Shown one piece after another: positions 26,614 to 35,433 of a stretch of DNA of 37,621 nucleotides. The position numbers and the translations under genes were made by a program. The stretch spans positions 1 through 37,621 of the forward strand of contig JAFZDQ010000080.1 of assembly GCA_017561085.1 (NCBI GenBank), read 5' to 3'. Below the pieces are notes generated by a model. The model searched no databases and had not been told where the DNA came from. It saw only the letters and a list, made by a program, of their open reading frames with translations. Each line of letters starts with the position of its first letter. Within the stretch, counting starts at the first letter, position 1. The DNA comes from Lachnospiraceae bacterium. GTDB lineage: Bacteria > Bacillota > Clostridia > Lachnospirales > Lachnospiraceae.

Positions 26614-26747
26614 AAATCCCCCGGCCTATCTTATCTGCGGTCCTTATAAAAACGTCGGTACTTAAATGCTGCTTTTTAGCATTTTAGTATCCGCTACGTT
26701 TTTATAGAGCGAGAGCGCGACCAAAGATAAGATAGGCCGGGGGATTT
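26614..26747. repeat. 134-nt nested inverted-repeat element between aroC and the methyltransferase gene
   Basis: Outer arms of 23 bases (26614-26636 and 26725-26747) are perfect inverted repeats containing CCCCCGGCC. Inside them are a 4-bp match (26639-26642/26719-26722), a perfect 11-bp match (26645-26655/26696-26706) and a 7-bp apical stem (26664-26670/26678-26684) with a 7-base loop. A weaker outward match (GTAATA at 26609-26614, TATTAC at 26754-26759) surrounds it. It is far larger than an intrinsic terminator and could end both convergent genes, be a MITE-like or REP-like repeat, or encode a structured RNA. No clear target-site duplication is visible. Confidence 0.8.
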
Positions 26748-26771
26748 TCACATTATTACAATGAATTCGAA

Positions 26772-27704
26772 TTAAACAATCTCACCGTACGCTAAGAGAT
26801 TATCCTTCCCCATACCGCAAACATAGGGATTCGAATCGTATTTATATGAGAATTCCAGAAATTCTCTGCGCCATGTAGGGTTATTCATGATTTTTACCAG
26901 GATTTTTCTCGGCAGTGTACGGGCATAGGCACCGGGACCTGCCAAACGGATGCTGCTTACACCACATTTTTCAAGAATTGTTTTCAATTCATCAGGCATA
27001 AATGAGTAAGTAATACACCAGGGTGTGCCGCCCCGCTCATATTCTTCAATCTCCCATTCGCCTCCCATCAAGCCTTCCTTCATCAGTTTATCCAGATTCT
27101 CAGGATGAAACTGAAACTGTTCCATACTGTTTTTCTTATTTTCCACACACCAGCGTACAAAGGAATCCTCACAATTTTCATCCAGAATAAATTGATTTTT
27201 TTGAATCGGATTGGATAAATAAGGCAGTGATCCCAGCCTGCTTGTCACACTGATACAAATTTTCTTCTTGGCTATTCTGACTAATTCACTAATTACCTTT
27301 TCCTGGTTTGGATAGGTATATGAAATCGGCGAATCAAAGGACATAACCAAATCAAAGGAACGGTCTTGATATGCTGACAAATCTTCCAGTGCACCTTTTA
27401 CAAAAGTAATCTGTTCAAGAACACCTTCCTTTTCAGCAAGTTCCCTGGCTTTATCAATCATCGGCTGGGAGATATCAAAATGAGTAACCTGACATCCCCT
27501 CTTTGCAAGCAATATGGAAAATCTACCGCACCCTGCTCCTCCGTCAAAAACGGTTTTCACGCCTTCAAGATTCGCCAAAAGTTCCTTTTCTATATGACTC
27601 TTTTGAACAATGTCATCCATAAAAGTTTCTTCTCTATGGCTTTCTAATTCTCCTTTATCCTGTTGGTTCCATAAACGCTCAGCTATTTTTCTGCTGTAGT
27701 CCAT
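26772..27704 (-). CDS. Class I SAM-dependent methyltransferase
   Basis: The 310-aa protein has the SAM-binding motif I VFDGGAGCG (52-60), the acidic end of strand 2 in VTHFDIS (73-79) and a later LVMSFDSPISYTYP motif, all typical of class I methyltransferases. The substrate is not identifiable; the C-terminal half does not match a subfamily I know. The start at 27704 is chosen because GGAGGG lies 5 bases upstream; the frame extends to 27722 without such a site. It lies on the minus strand after the lactonase gene, with a terminator between, so it is probably expressed separately. Confidence 0.85.
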   Translation of the reverse strand: MDYSRKIAERLWNQQDKGELESHREETFMDDIVQKSHIEKELLANLEGVKTVFDGGAGCGRFSILLAKRGCQVTHFDISQPMIDKARELAEKEGVLEQITFVKGALEDLSAYQDRSFDLVMSFDSPISYTYPNQEKVISELVRIAKKKICISVTSRLGSLPYLSNPIQKNQFILDENCEDSFVRWCVENKKNSMEQFQFHPENLDKLMKEGLMGGEWEIEEYERGGTPWCITYSFMPDELKTILEKCGVSSIRLAGPGAYARTLPRKILVKIMNNPTWRREFLEFSYKYDSNPYVCGMGKDNLLAYGEIV

Positions 27705-27734
27705 AATATCCCTCCGTTTCATTTAATATAAACT

Positions 27735-27763
27735 AGTATAATTGCATCCTTTTTAATGATAAA
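27735..27763 (-). promoter_or_regulatory. Possible promoter for the methyltransferase gene
   Basis: On the minus strand, TTTATC (-35, 27758-27763) is 17 bases from TATACT (-10, 27735-27740). The -35 match is weak. Confidence 0.4.
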
Positions 27764-27781
27764 CCTTACATTCGCTTAGAA

Positions 27782-27809
27782 AAAATGTGAGCCGATTGGC
27801 CCACATTTT
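27782..27809 (-). terminator. Intrinsic terminator after the lactonase gene
   Basis: An imperfect stem (AAAATGTG/CACATTTT outer, GCC/GGC inner, one mismatch) with a 4-base loop is followed on the minus strand by TTCTAAG; the T-run is largely inside the stem. It starts 3 bases after the lactonase stop. Confidence 0.75.
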
Positions 27810-27811
27810 CA

Positions 27812-28876
27812 TTAGCCCTGAATTTTATGGAAAATAATGCAATTAGGTCTGTCAACCTTTATTTCCTTACCGTTCATAACCAGTGTCCCTTTTTCGGTAT
27901 CCACACTGAAAAAGGTCATGGAATTAGACTCATGATTTAAGGAAACCAAATGCTTATTATCCGGGAAAAGATTGGCATCCTTCGGATAATCCCCGCTTAC
28001 CGGCAGACAGAAAATCTTCTTAAGAAGACCGCTCTCCTGGTCAATAGAATATAAAATCACGCTGTTATCCCCTGCATTGGAGCTGCAAAGGTATTTAAAA
28101 TCCCTTGAAAAATTAAGTGCACTGGCAGCAGAACTGCTTGCGTGGTAAGCATTGAGTGTAGAGATATTCTGAATTTTCTCAAAGTTAGGATTGTTATTTT
28201 CATCCACGGTATACTCATAGACATCAATATAATTTTTCAGTTCATGTACGATATACAAAATACGTCCGTCTTTGGAAAATTTCAGATGTCTGGGCGCAGA
28301 CTCCTGCTCACTGCGGATCATATCGACCTGTCTTAATTTTCCGCTTATATGATTCATTTCATAAACCACAACATGATCAAGTCCCAAATCTGCCACACAA
28401 AGGAACTTATTGTCCCTGGTCATCTTCACACAATTTAAATGGGGTCTGAAATTACGTTCCGCAATACTGCCCAGTCCTTTGTGGAAAATTTCGTCCGTAA
28501 TTTCACCGATACTTCCGTCCTCATTTAAACGAAGTACGGTAAGTTTCGCATCATGATAGCCTGCTACAAATAAAAACTTGTCCGCATAATCGGTAGACAA
28601 ATAACAGCCTCTCATTCCGTTAATGGATGCATGATTCAAAACTTCCAGACTGCCATTCTTTAAAATCTTATAAGATTCCACTCCGAAATCCGTAATGGAA
28701 TAAAGGTACTTCTGATTATGGGAAACCGTAACATAGGATGAGTTTGATATCTCTACCTGGTCTTTTTCGGTAAATCTTCCGTTCTCAACATCCACGTCAT
28801 AAATACGGATTCCGTAACTGCTTTTATTCCCAAATGTATAGGTTGAAACATATGCAACATATTTATCTTTGCTCAT
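27812..28876 (-). CDS. Beta-propeller lactonase (6-phosphogluconolactonase-like)
   Basis: The 354-aa protein matches the seven-bladed lactonase family (PF10282), with the repeated blade pattern of a YLY/FLF strand followed by a D/N-G turn and the segments RHLKFSKDGRILYIVHE and HPHLNCV-like FRPHLNCVKMTRDNKFL. Family members include 6-phosphogluconolactonase of the pentose-phosphate pathway, but substrate cannot be set from sequence. The start at 28876 (MSKDKYVAY) is preceded by AGAGGA. No signal peptide is seen, so it is cytoplasmic. No zwf or gnd lies nearby, so the sugar-phosphate role is inference. Confidence 0.85.
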   Translation of the reverse strand: MSKDKYVAYVSTYTFGNKSSYGIRIYDVDVENGRFTEKDQVEISNSSYVTVSHNQKYLYSITDFGVESYKILKNGSLEVLNHASINGMRGCYLSTDYADKFLFVAGYHDAKLTVLRLNEDGSIGEITDEIFHKGLGSIAERNFRPHLNCVKMTRDNKFLCVADLGLDHVVVYEMNHISGKLRQVDMIRSEQESAPRHLKFSKDGRILYIVHELKNYIDVYEYTVDENNNPNFEKIQNISTLNAYHASSSAASALNFSRDFKYLCSSNAGDNSVILYSIDQESGLLKKIFCLPVSGDYPKDANLFPDNKHLVSLNHESNSMTFFSVDTEKGTLVMNGKEIKVDRPNCIIFHKIQG

Positions 28877-28909
28877 AAAAATTCCTCTCATTACTCTTTC
28901 ATTGTCTCT

Positions 28910-28938
28910 AATATATCACAACTTTTGTTTCTTGTTAA
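28910..28938 (-). promoter_or_regulatory. Promoter for the lactonase gene
   Basis: On the minus strand, TTAACA (-35, 28933-28938) is 17 bases from TATATT (-10, 28910-28915), with TGA extending the -10. Confidence 0.6.
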
Positions 28939-28978
28939 TATAGTGTTTCTATTATCCGTTGTTTTTCCTTAAAATATA

Positions 28979-29006
28979 TTGACATTACAGTACGATTCTG
29001 TATAAT
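28979..29006 (+). promoter_or_regulatory. Promoter for the XRE-cupin/potABCD operon
   Basis: A perfect TTGACA (-35, 28979-28984) and a perfect TATAAT (-10, 29001-29006) are 16 bases apart. It is the closest match to the SigA consensus I found in the window. Confidence 0.85.
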
Positions 29007-29020
29007 TTATATCAGTGTGC

Positions 29021-29048
29021 AGTTTAGTGTTAGTAAACTTTTAGTTTA
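29021..29048. promoter_or_regulatory. Candidate operator: overlapping AGTTTA/TAAACT palindromes
   Basis: AGTTTA (29021-29026), TAAACT (29034-29039) and AGTTTA (29043-29048) make two overlapping palindromes just downstream of the transcription start. The second is a 6+3+6 dyad. Position suggests a repressor site, plausibly for the adjacent XRE regulator. Confidence 0.5.
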
Positions 29049-29095
29049 TTATTCCTTCGTTTTCACACATTCGGGAAAAGAAAGGGGGACAATTT

Positions 29096-29638
29096 TTGAA
29101 AATCGGAAACAAAATCAAGGATCTTCGTATCCAAAAAGGACTTACCCAGGAAGAATTAGCAGACCGTTGCGAACTTTCAAAGGGCTTTATCTCCCAGCTG
29201 GAACGTGATTTAACTTCACCTTCCATTGCTACTTTGATTGATATCCTGACCTGTCTGGGTACCGATTTAAAGGACTTCTTCAATGATGATTTCGGCGATG
29301 ACAAGATTTCTTTTAAGGAATCTGATTATTTCGAAAAAATTGATGAGGACTTACATAACAAAATTGAGTGGATCATTCCAAACGCCCAGAAAAATATGAT
29401 GGAACCCATACGCCTTACTTTGGCGCCCGGCGGTTCTACTTATCCCGATAACCCTCATGAAGGGGAAGAATTCGGATATGTGCTTTCCGGAAGTATTATT
29501 CTGATGGTTGGCAAAAGATCCATTAAAGTAAAAAAGGGGGAATCCTTCTACTTCACTCCCAATGCAACCCATTATATTAAAGCAGGAAAAAAAACCGGGG
29601 CAACTCTGATTTGGGTCAGCACTCCCCCCAGTTTTTAA
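29096..29638 (+). CDS. XRE-family regulator with C-terminal cupin domain, likely controls potABCD
   Basis: The 180-aa protein has an N-terminal helix-turn-helix (about 6-60, with LTQEELADRCELSKGFISQLE) and a C-terminal cupin domain (about 105-175, HEGEEFGYVLSG and FYFTPNATHYI). The layout matches PuuR-like regulators that sense polyamines or related ligands. Its position as the first gene before potABCD supports polyamine control. Translation starts at a TTG (29096), seven bases after a strong AAAGGGGG; no better ATG fits the HTH start. It probably regulates its own operon through the palindromes at 29021-29048. Ligand identity is inference. Confidence 0.9.
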   Translation: MKIGNKIKDLRIQKGLTQEELADRCELSKGFISQLERDLTSPSIATLIDILTCLGTDLKDFFNDDFGDDKISFKESDYFEKIDEDLHNKIEWIIPNAQKNMMEPIRLTLAPGGSTYPDNPHEGEEFGYVLSGSIILMVGKRSIKVKKGESFYFTPNATHYIKAGKKTGATLIWVSTPPSF

Positions 29639-29668
29639 GATACGAAATGTCATACTTTGGAGGTTACC

Positions 29669-30742
29669 ATGAGCAAAAAACTGATTGATTTAAGAAACAT
29701 CAGCAAATCTTATAACGGACAGTTAGTCCTGGATGATTTAAATTTATATATTAGGGAAAATGAATTCTTAACCTTACTTGGTCCCAGCGGATGCGGCAAA
29801 ACCACTACCCTGCGTATTCTTGGCGGTTTTGAAACGCCTGATTCCGGTAATGTAATTTTTGACGGCCAGGATATCACCAAGCTTCCTCCCAACAAAAGAC
29901 AGTTAAATACCGTTTTCCAGAAATATGCTTTATTTACCCATATGACTATCGCGGAAAATATCGCATTTGGTCTGAAAATTAAGAATAAAAGCAAATCCTA
30001 TATTGATGATAAAATCAAATATGCTTTAAAGCTGGTTAACTTAGACGGATTTGAAAATCGTATGCCCGATTCTTTAAGCGGCGGCCAGCAACAGCGTATT
30101 GCTATTGCACGTGCTATTGTTAACGAACCCAAAGTACTTCTTTTGGACGAACCTTTAGGTGCCCTTGACTTAAAACTCCGTCAGGACATGCAATATGAAT
30201 TAATCCGTTTGAAAAATGAATTAGGAATTACTTTTATTTATGTTACACATGACCAGGAAGAAGCTCTTACCATGTCTGATACCATCGTTGTTATGAACCA
30301 GGGTTATATCCAGCAGATCGGAACCCCTGAAACCATTTACAACGAACCCGAAAATGCTTTCGTTGCTGACTTTATCGGTGAAAGTAACATTATCAGTTCC
30401 ACTATGATTGAAGACAGACTGGTTGAAATCCTGGGCACCAAATTTCCTTGTGTGGATACCGGTTTTGGTAATAACACTCCTGTCGATGTTGTCATCCGTC
30501 CGGAAGACGTTGTCCTTACCCGTCCCGAAAACGGCGTAATCAAAGGCGTTGTTACACACCTTATTTTCAAGGGCGTACACTACGAAATGGAAGTTACCGC
30601 CAATGGTTATGAATGGCTTGTTCATTCCACCGGTATGTACCCTGTAGGTACCGAAGTCGGCATCAACGTAGATCCTTTTAATATTCAGATTATGAACAAA
30701 CCCGCTTCAGAAGATGAGGAGGCTGCGAAAATCGATGAATAA
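29669..30742 (+). CDS. potA: Spermidine/putrescine importer ATP-binding protein
   Basis: The 357-aa ATPase energises polyamine uptake. Walker A is GPSGCGKT (38-45), the Q-loop is in [11 protein letters not shown], the signature is LSGGQQQR, and Walker B is [11 protein letters not shown] with H-switch in [11 protein letters not shown]-terminal TOBE-type regulatory domain follows from about residue 235. The ATG at 29669 has GGAGG 5 bases upstream; an in-frame TTG at 29657 would place that site in the gene. It overlaps potB by 8 bases. Pot assignment rests on gene order with potB, potC and a PotD-like lipoprotein. Confidence 0.95.
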   Translation: MSKKLIDLRNISKSYNGQLVLDDLNLYIRENEFLTLLGPSGCGKTTTLRILGGFETPDSGNVIFDGQDITKLPPNKRQLNTVFQKYALFTHMTIAENIAFGLKIKNKSKSYIDDKIKYALKLVNLDGFENRMPDSLSGGQQQRIAIARAIVNEPKVLLLDEPLGALDLKLRQDMQYELIRLKNELGITFIYVTHDQEEALTMSDTIVVMNQGYIQQIGTPETIYNEPENAFVADFIGESNIISSTMIEDRLVEILGTKFPCVDTGFGNNTPVDVVIRPEDVVLTRPENGVIKGVVTHLIFKGVHYEMEVTANGYEWLVHSTGMYPVGTEVGINVDPFNIQIMNKPASEDEEAAKIDE

Positions 30743-31550
30743 GAAAAAAATGCTTGGTATCCCTTATTACTTTTGGGCCGCCATGTTTATCGTAATTCCT
30801 CTGGGAATGGTATTTTATTACGGCCTTACGGATAAAACCGGTGCCTTTACATTAGAGAACATAACCGCCATTGCTTCTCCGGAGCATTCCAAGGCATTAT
30901 TTCTTGCGTTACTGCTCTCTTTCATAGCAACCATTATTTGTTTGCTTTTGGCTTATCCTCTTGCCATGATTTTATGTGGCATGAATGTAAACCAGCACAG
31001 CTTTATCGTACTTTTATTTATTCTTCCCATGTGGATGAACTTTTTGCTTCGTACCCTTGCGTGGCAGACACTTTTGGAAAAAACCGGTGTCATAAACAGT
31101 GTACTTACATTTTTAAAGTTACCTACGCTAAACATTATTAATACGCCTTATGCGATTATTTTAGGTATGGTATATAATTTCCTGCCTTTTATGGTTCTTC
31201 CCATTTACAATTCACTTTCCAAAATTGACGGTAATGTAATCAATGCAGCAAAGGATTTAGGTGCCAATAATGTTCAGGTTTTTACCAAGATTACCCTGCC
31301 CCTTACGGTGCCCGGTATTATCAGCGGTATAACTATGGTATTCATTCCTGCACTTACTACTTTCGTTATTAGTAAGTTGCTGGGCGGAAGTAAAGTTCTT
31401 CTCATCGGTAACGTTGTGGAAGAAGAATTTACCCAGGCAAGTAACTGGCATTTAGGAAGCGGCCTTTCCATCGTGCTTATGATTTTCATCATCATAAACA
31501 TGGTACTCTCCGCTATATTTGATAAAGATGGGGAGGGAAGCGTATTATGA
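30735..31550 (+). CDS. potB: Spermidine/putrescine importer permease PotB
   Basis: The 271-aa permease has about six membrane helices. The first is [21 protein letters not shown], and the EAA loop is [25 protein letters not shown]. The start at 30735 (MNKKKML) is chosen because it gives a normal short basic N-terminus; GAGGAGG lies 12 bases upstream. The frame also has an ATG at 30714, which is upstream of that site. It overlaps potA by 8 bases and potC by 4. It forms the heterodimeric membrane channel with PotC. Confidence 0.93.
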   Translation: MNKKKMLGIPYYFWAAMFIVIPLGMVFYYGLTDKTGAFTLENITAIASPEHSKALFLALLLSFIATIICLLLAYPLAMILCGMNVNQHSFIVLLFILPMWMNFLLRTLAWQTLLEKTGVINSVLTFLKLPTLNIINTPYAIILGMVYNFLPFMVLPIYNSLSKIDGNVINAAKDLGANNVQVFTKITLPLTVPGIISGITMVFIPALTTFVISKLLGGSKVLLIGNVVEEEFTQASNWHLGSGLSIVLMIFIIINMVLSAIFDKDGEGSVL

Positions 31551-32332
31551 TCACAAATGCAGCAAAGAAATTTTATGTTTTCCTGATTTTTATTTTCCTG
31601 TACGCTCCCATCGGAACTTTGATTGTACTTTCTTTTAATGCAAGTAAAACCAGAGCCAAATGGGGTGGATTTACCATTAAATGGTATTTGAAATTATTTG
31701 AAAATGAAGCCATTTTACAAGCTTTATTTAATACCATGCTGATTGCACTGATTGCTTCCGTAGTTGCAACTATTATCGGTACTATCGCATGTATTGCCAT
31801 TATGAATTTAAAGAAACGTACCCGTACCTTAATTATCGGTATTACCAATATTCCCATGTTGAATGCGGATATTGTTACAGGTATTTCACTTATGTTGTTA
31901 TTTATCAGCTTAGGCTTTAAGTTCGGACTTGGCACTATCCTGCTTTCACACATTACCTTTTGTATTCCTTACGTCATCTTAAGTGTAATGCCCCGTATGA
32001 AGCAGTTAAATCCCAATACATACGAAGCTGCCCTGGACCTTGGTGCAGGTCCTGTTTACGGATTCTTCAAGGTAGTTTTCCCGGAACTTCTGCCCGGTAT
32101 TTTATCAGGATTTTTAATGGCATTTACCATGTCATTAGATGATTTTATCATCACGCACTTTACCAAGGGTGCCGGCGTAGATACCCTTTCTACCAAAATT
32201 TATACTGAAGTAAAAAAAGGCATCAAGCCTGAAATGTACGCCCTTTCCACTCTGATTTTTTTAACGGTACTTATACTTCTGCTTTTGGTTAACCGTAATC
32301 CCGGTGATAAAAAGTCAGAAGTCAAAAGATAA
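31547..32332 (+). CDS. potC: Spermidine/putrescine importer permease PotC
   Basis: The 261-aa permease has about six membrane helices, beginning AAKKFYVFLIFIFLYAPIGT, a typical PotC start. The EAA loop is AALDLGAGPVYGFFKVVFPELLPGI, and the conserved FTMSLDDFIITHF segment follows. Its ATG overlaps the potB stop as ATGA, with GGGGAGGG just upstream, so translation is coupled to potB. Confidence 0.95.
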   Translation: MITNAAKKFYVFLIFIFLYAPIGTLIVLSFNASKTRAKWGGFTIKWYLKLFENEAILQALFNTMLIALIASVVATIIGTIACIAIMNLKKRTRTLIIGITNIPMLNADIVTGISLMLLFISLGFKFGLGTILLSHITFCIPYVILSVMPRMKQLNPNTYEAALDLGAGPVYGFFKVVFPELLPGILSGFLMAFTMSLDDFIITHFTKGAGVDTLSTKIYTEVKKGIKPEMYALSTLIFLTVLILLLLVNRNPGDKKSEVKR

Positions 32333-32378
32333 ATTTTTTAACAAAACATTATTTTATTTATCTTAAGGAGGATTTATT

Positions 32379-33434
32379 ATGAAAAAAGCACTTGTTATTA
32401 CTCTTATGTTCTGTGCTATGCTCACACTCTTTGGTTGCGGCAAATCCGGTGCAGGCGAAAACGGTGAAGTCATCGTTTATAACTGGGGTGAATATATTGA
32501 CCCCGAAACCATCGAAATGTTTGAAGCCGAAACAGGTATCAAAGTCGTTTACGATGAATATGAAACCAATGAAATTATGTTCCCCAAGGTAGAAGCCGGC
32601 GCAACCGCTTATGACGTTCTCTGCCCTTCCGATTATATGATTCAGAAATTAATCGAACATGATTTACTTGCTGAAATTAATTTCGATAACATTCCCAACG
32701 TAAAAAATATCGGTCAGCAGTACTTTGATAATTCCAAGGAATTCGATCCCGAAAACAAATATGCGGTGCCTTACTGCTTCGGAACGGTTGGTATTCTTTA
32801 TAACAAAACCATGGTGGACGAACCCATCGACAGCTGGTCTGTTCTTTGGGATGAAAAATATGCTGATAACATTTTAATGCAGGATTCCGTTAGAGATGCT
32901 TTTATGGTTGCCCTGAAATTAAACGGCTATTCCATGAACACTTTAAATGAAGAGGAATTGAATGTTGCCAAAGAATCCTTGATTGCTCAGAAGCCTCTTG
33001 TACAGGCTTACGTTGTAGATCAGGTACGTGACAAAATGATTGGTAACGAAGCAGCAATCGGCGTAATTTATTCCGGTGAAGCAATTTATACCCAGCGTGA
33101 AAACCCTGACCTTGAGTATGTAATTCCTAAGGAAGGCACCAATGTTTGGATTGATTCCTGGGTAATTACCAAGAATGCACCTAACAAAGCAAACGCTGAA
33201 AAATTCATCGACTTTATGTGCCGTGAAGATATTGCACTGATGAACTTTGAATATATTACTTATTCAACTCCTAACGATGCTGCAAGAGAATTAATCGAAG
33301 ATGAAGACATTAAGAATTCCAAGATTGCTTTCCCTGATTTAAACCAGTACAACAATTTGGAAACCTTCCACTATCTCGGTTCCGATGGTGATGAATTATA
33401 TAACAACCTTTGGAAAGAAGTAAAATCCGAATAA
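32379..33434 (+). CDS. potD: Polyamine-binding lipoprotein PotD
   Basis: The 351-aa protein begins with a lipoprotein signal peptide; the lipobox ends at C20 (TLFGC). The mature part is a periplasmic-binding-protein fold of the spermidine/putrescine family, with VIVYNWGEYIDPETI near the start and the YAVPYCFGTVGILYN segment, both typical of PotD/PotF. In a Gram-positive cell it would be tethered to the outer face of the membrane and deliver polyamine to PotBC. AAGGAGG precedes the ATG. It is the last gene of the operon and is followed by a terminator. Confidence 0.95.
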   Translation: MKKALVITLMFCAMLTLFGCGKSGAGENGEVIVYNWGEYIDPETIEMFEAETGIKVVYDEYETNEIMFPKVEAGATAYDVLCPSDYMIQKLIEHDLLAEINFDNIPNVKNIGQQYFDNSKEFDPENKYAVPYCFGTVGILYNKTMVDEPIDSWSVLWDEKYADNILMQDSVRDAFMVALKLNGYSMNTLNEEELNVAKESLIAQKPLVQAYVVDQVRDKMIGNEAAIGVIYSGEAIYTQRENPDLEYVIPKEGTNVWIDSWVITKNAPNKANAEKFIDFMCREDIALMNFEYITYSTPNDAARELIEDEDIKNSKIAFPDLNQYNNLETFHYLGSDGDELYNNLWKEVKSE

Positions 33435-33473
33435 GGATTATCGGATACATAAAACCTGATATGAAACCATAAG

Positions 33474-33509
33474 AAAACAGGAGTCATTCCTTAATTGACT
33501 CCTGTTTTT
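33474..33509. terminator. Intrinsic terminator after potD, shared with proA
   Basis: A 13-bp perfect stem (AAAACAGGAGTCA/TGACTCCTGTTTT) has a 9-base loop and T-tracts on both sides. It lies between convergent potD and proA and can serve both strands. Confidence 0.88.
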
Positions 33510-33545
33510 ATGTTTTCATAAATATCTATTCAAATTATTACTTAA

Positions 33546-34787
33546 TTATCTTACCTGTCCGTCTCCTCTGACAGCAAATTTATAGGAAGTTAATTCCTTT
33601 AAGCCCATGGGACCTCTTGCGTGAAGCTTTTGTGTACTGATACCGATTTCAGCACCCAGACCAAATTCAAAACCATCTGTAAATCTGGTAGATACATTAT
33701 GGTAAACACAGGCTGCATCCACTTCATTTAAGAATTTCTCAGCAACTTCTTTATTCTCCGTAATAATTGCTTCAGAATGCTTGGTATTATACTTATTAAT
33801 GTGGGCTATTGCTTCGTCTGCATTTTTAACTGTTTTTACGGAAATGATATAGTCAAGGTATTCTTTGGCATAATCCTCTTCTGTTGCAGGTTCGCAGCTG
33901 ATAACGGATTGTGTCGCTTCATCACCTCTGATTAACACATTCTTTTCACGGAAGGATTCGACCAATCGGGGCATTAAGTCCTTTGACACCTTCTCATGCA
34001 CAACAAGGGATTCACAAGCATTACATACACCGATTCTCTGTGTTTTCGCATTGAAAATGATTGCTACAGCTTTATCCAAGTCTGCATACTCATCTACATA
34101 AATATGACAATTTCCTGTACCTGTTTCAATCACGGGAATAGTACTGTTTTCCACAACAGAACGGATCAGTCCCGCACCGCCTCTGGGAATCAAAACATCC
34201 ACATACTCCTTCATTTTCATAAATTCCTGGGTAACGGCACGATCTGTTGCTTCAATCAGCTGAATGGCGTCTTCGTTTACGGAAACACTTTTTAATGCCT
34301 TTCTGATTACCTGTGTGATTGCTTTATTGGAATTTAACGCATCACTGCCGCCTTTTAATATAACGGCATTACCGCTTTTAAAACAAAGTCCGAAAGCATC
34401 TGCGGTAACATTGGGACGTGATTCATAGATAATACCGATTACGCCTAAGGGAACTCTTCTTTTTTCAATCACAAACCCCTGAGGTCTTTCAAAGGTTTCC
34501 AACACTTCTCCAATCGGGTCCTCTAAATCTACCACCTGCATTAAACCTTCTGCCATGCCTTTAATTCTGTCCGCATTTAACAAAAGCCTGTCTAAAAGTC
34601 CGGGATGCATGCCTTTTTTTTTGCCTGTTTCTATATCAATGGCATTTGCTTCAATAATGAAATCCTGTTCCTCAACAAGGGCCTTTGCGACAGCAGTTAA
34701 GGCCTCATTTTTCTTTGCGGTTGTTAATTTCTGTACCTCATATTTTGAAGTACATGCTCTTTGTCCCATTTCTGTTAATGACAACAT
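33546..34787 (-). CDS. proA: Gamma-glutamyl phosphate reductase
   Basis: This 413-aa enzyme reduces gamma-glutamyl phosphate to glutamate semialdehyde in proline synthesis. It is an aldehyde-dehydrogenase-fold protein with the [20 protein letters not shown] segment (112-131). The catalytic cysteine is C255 in RIGVCNACE. The C-terminal [19 protein letters not shown] motif is present. AAGGAG precedes the ATG. It is the last gene of a four-gene minus-strand run. proB is not adjacent, although the two are often paired. Confidence 0.96.
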   Translation of the reverse strand: MLSLTEMGQRACTSKYEVQKLTTAKKNEALTAVAKALVEEQDFIIEANAIDIETGKKKGMHPGLLDRLLLNADRIKGMAEGLMQVVDLEDPIGEVLETFERPQGFVIEKRRVPLGVIGIIYESRPNVTADAFGLCFKSGNAVILKGGSDALNSNKAITQVIRKALKSVSVNEDAIQLIEATDRAVTQEFMKMKEYVDVLIPRGGAGLIRSVVENSTIPVIETGTGNCHIYVDEYADLDKAVAIIFNAKTQRIGVCNACESLVVHEKVSKDLMPRLVESFREKNVLIRGDEATQSVISCEPATEEDYAKEYLDYIISVKTVKNADEAIAHINKYNTKHSEAIITENKEVAEKFLNEVDAACVYHNVSTRFTDGFEFGLGAEIGISTQKLHARGPMGLKELTSYKFAVRGDGQVR

Positions 34788-34833
34788 TGTTCTGTCTCCT
34801 TTTCCTGTTATTCCCTTTTCATTTACTTACATA

Positions 34834-35433
34834 TTATTCCTTATGTAAAATCTGCTTTTCCGTAAAAATATAATCCATCCGGATATCATGCTCTTCCACC
34901 GGAATTTCCTTCGTCAGCTGGCAGTCGAAACACAATCCGGCCTTGGTCACATTTTCATGATTTGCTTTCTGTAAAAAACGGTCATAAAACCCTTTTCCAT
35001 AGCCCATACGACACATATTTTTATCAAATACGGAGCCGGGAACCAAAAGGAAAATCTTTTCTGCAGAAATTTCTTCCATGGATAAACATTTCGCCTCATC
35101 AGCAAGTGGTTCTCTGATATTCTGATAACCGCTGCATAAATCATCAAGCGACTTAATTTCATAAAACCGGATGTCCATTCCGTCTACTCTTGGCGCAAAA
35201 ATGCGTTTATCGCCGGACGTCAATATTTCTTCCACCAAAGGTGTTGTAATCACTTCACTGCGATAATCCATATAGACCAGCAAAATTCCGGCATTTTGAA
35301 ATTCAACATTTTCTTTTAAATACTCATGAATTTTTTTACTTTTTTCAACTCGTTCAGGATAAGTCAAATAATCACGATATGCAAGATATTTGCTTCTAAT
35401 CTTTTGTTTTTCTAATGCTTTAGAGAAACTCAT
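34834..35433 (-). CDS. 5-formyltetrahydrofolate cyclo-ligase
   Basis: The 199-aa protein converts 5-formyl-THF to 5,10-methenyl-THF using ATP, salvaging one-carbon units. The family motif MGYGKGFYDRFL (143-154) is intact, as are the N-terminal KQKIRSKYL basic patch and LVPGSVFD. Length is normal. Its ATG overlaps the stop of the upstream flavoprotein gene as TAATG. It lies 46 bases upstream of proA. Commonly named fau, mthfs or ygfA. Confidence 0.93.
   Translation of the reverse strand: MSFSKALEKQKIRSKYLAYRDYLTYPERVEKSKKIHEYLKENVEFQNAGILLVYMDYRSEVITTPLVEEILTSGDKRIFAPRVDGMDIRFYEIKSLDDLCSGYQNIREPLADEAKCLSMEEISAEKIFLLVPGSVFDKNMCRMGYGKGFYDRFLQKANHENVTKAGLCFDCQLTKEIPVEEHDIRMDYIFTEKQILHKE

Noticed and set aside
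26614-26747. Insertion sequence with terminal inverted repeats
   Set aside because: No transposase reading frame and no target-site duplication; kept only as a structural repeat.
30714-30734. Upstream ATG for potB
   Set aside because: It precedes the GAGGAGG ribosome site that would serve the ATG at 30735.
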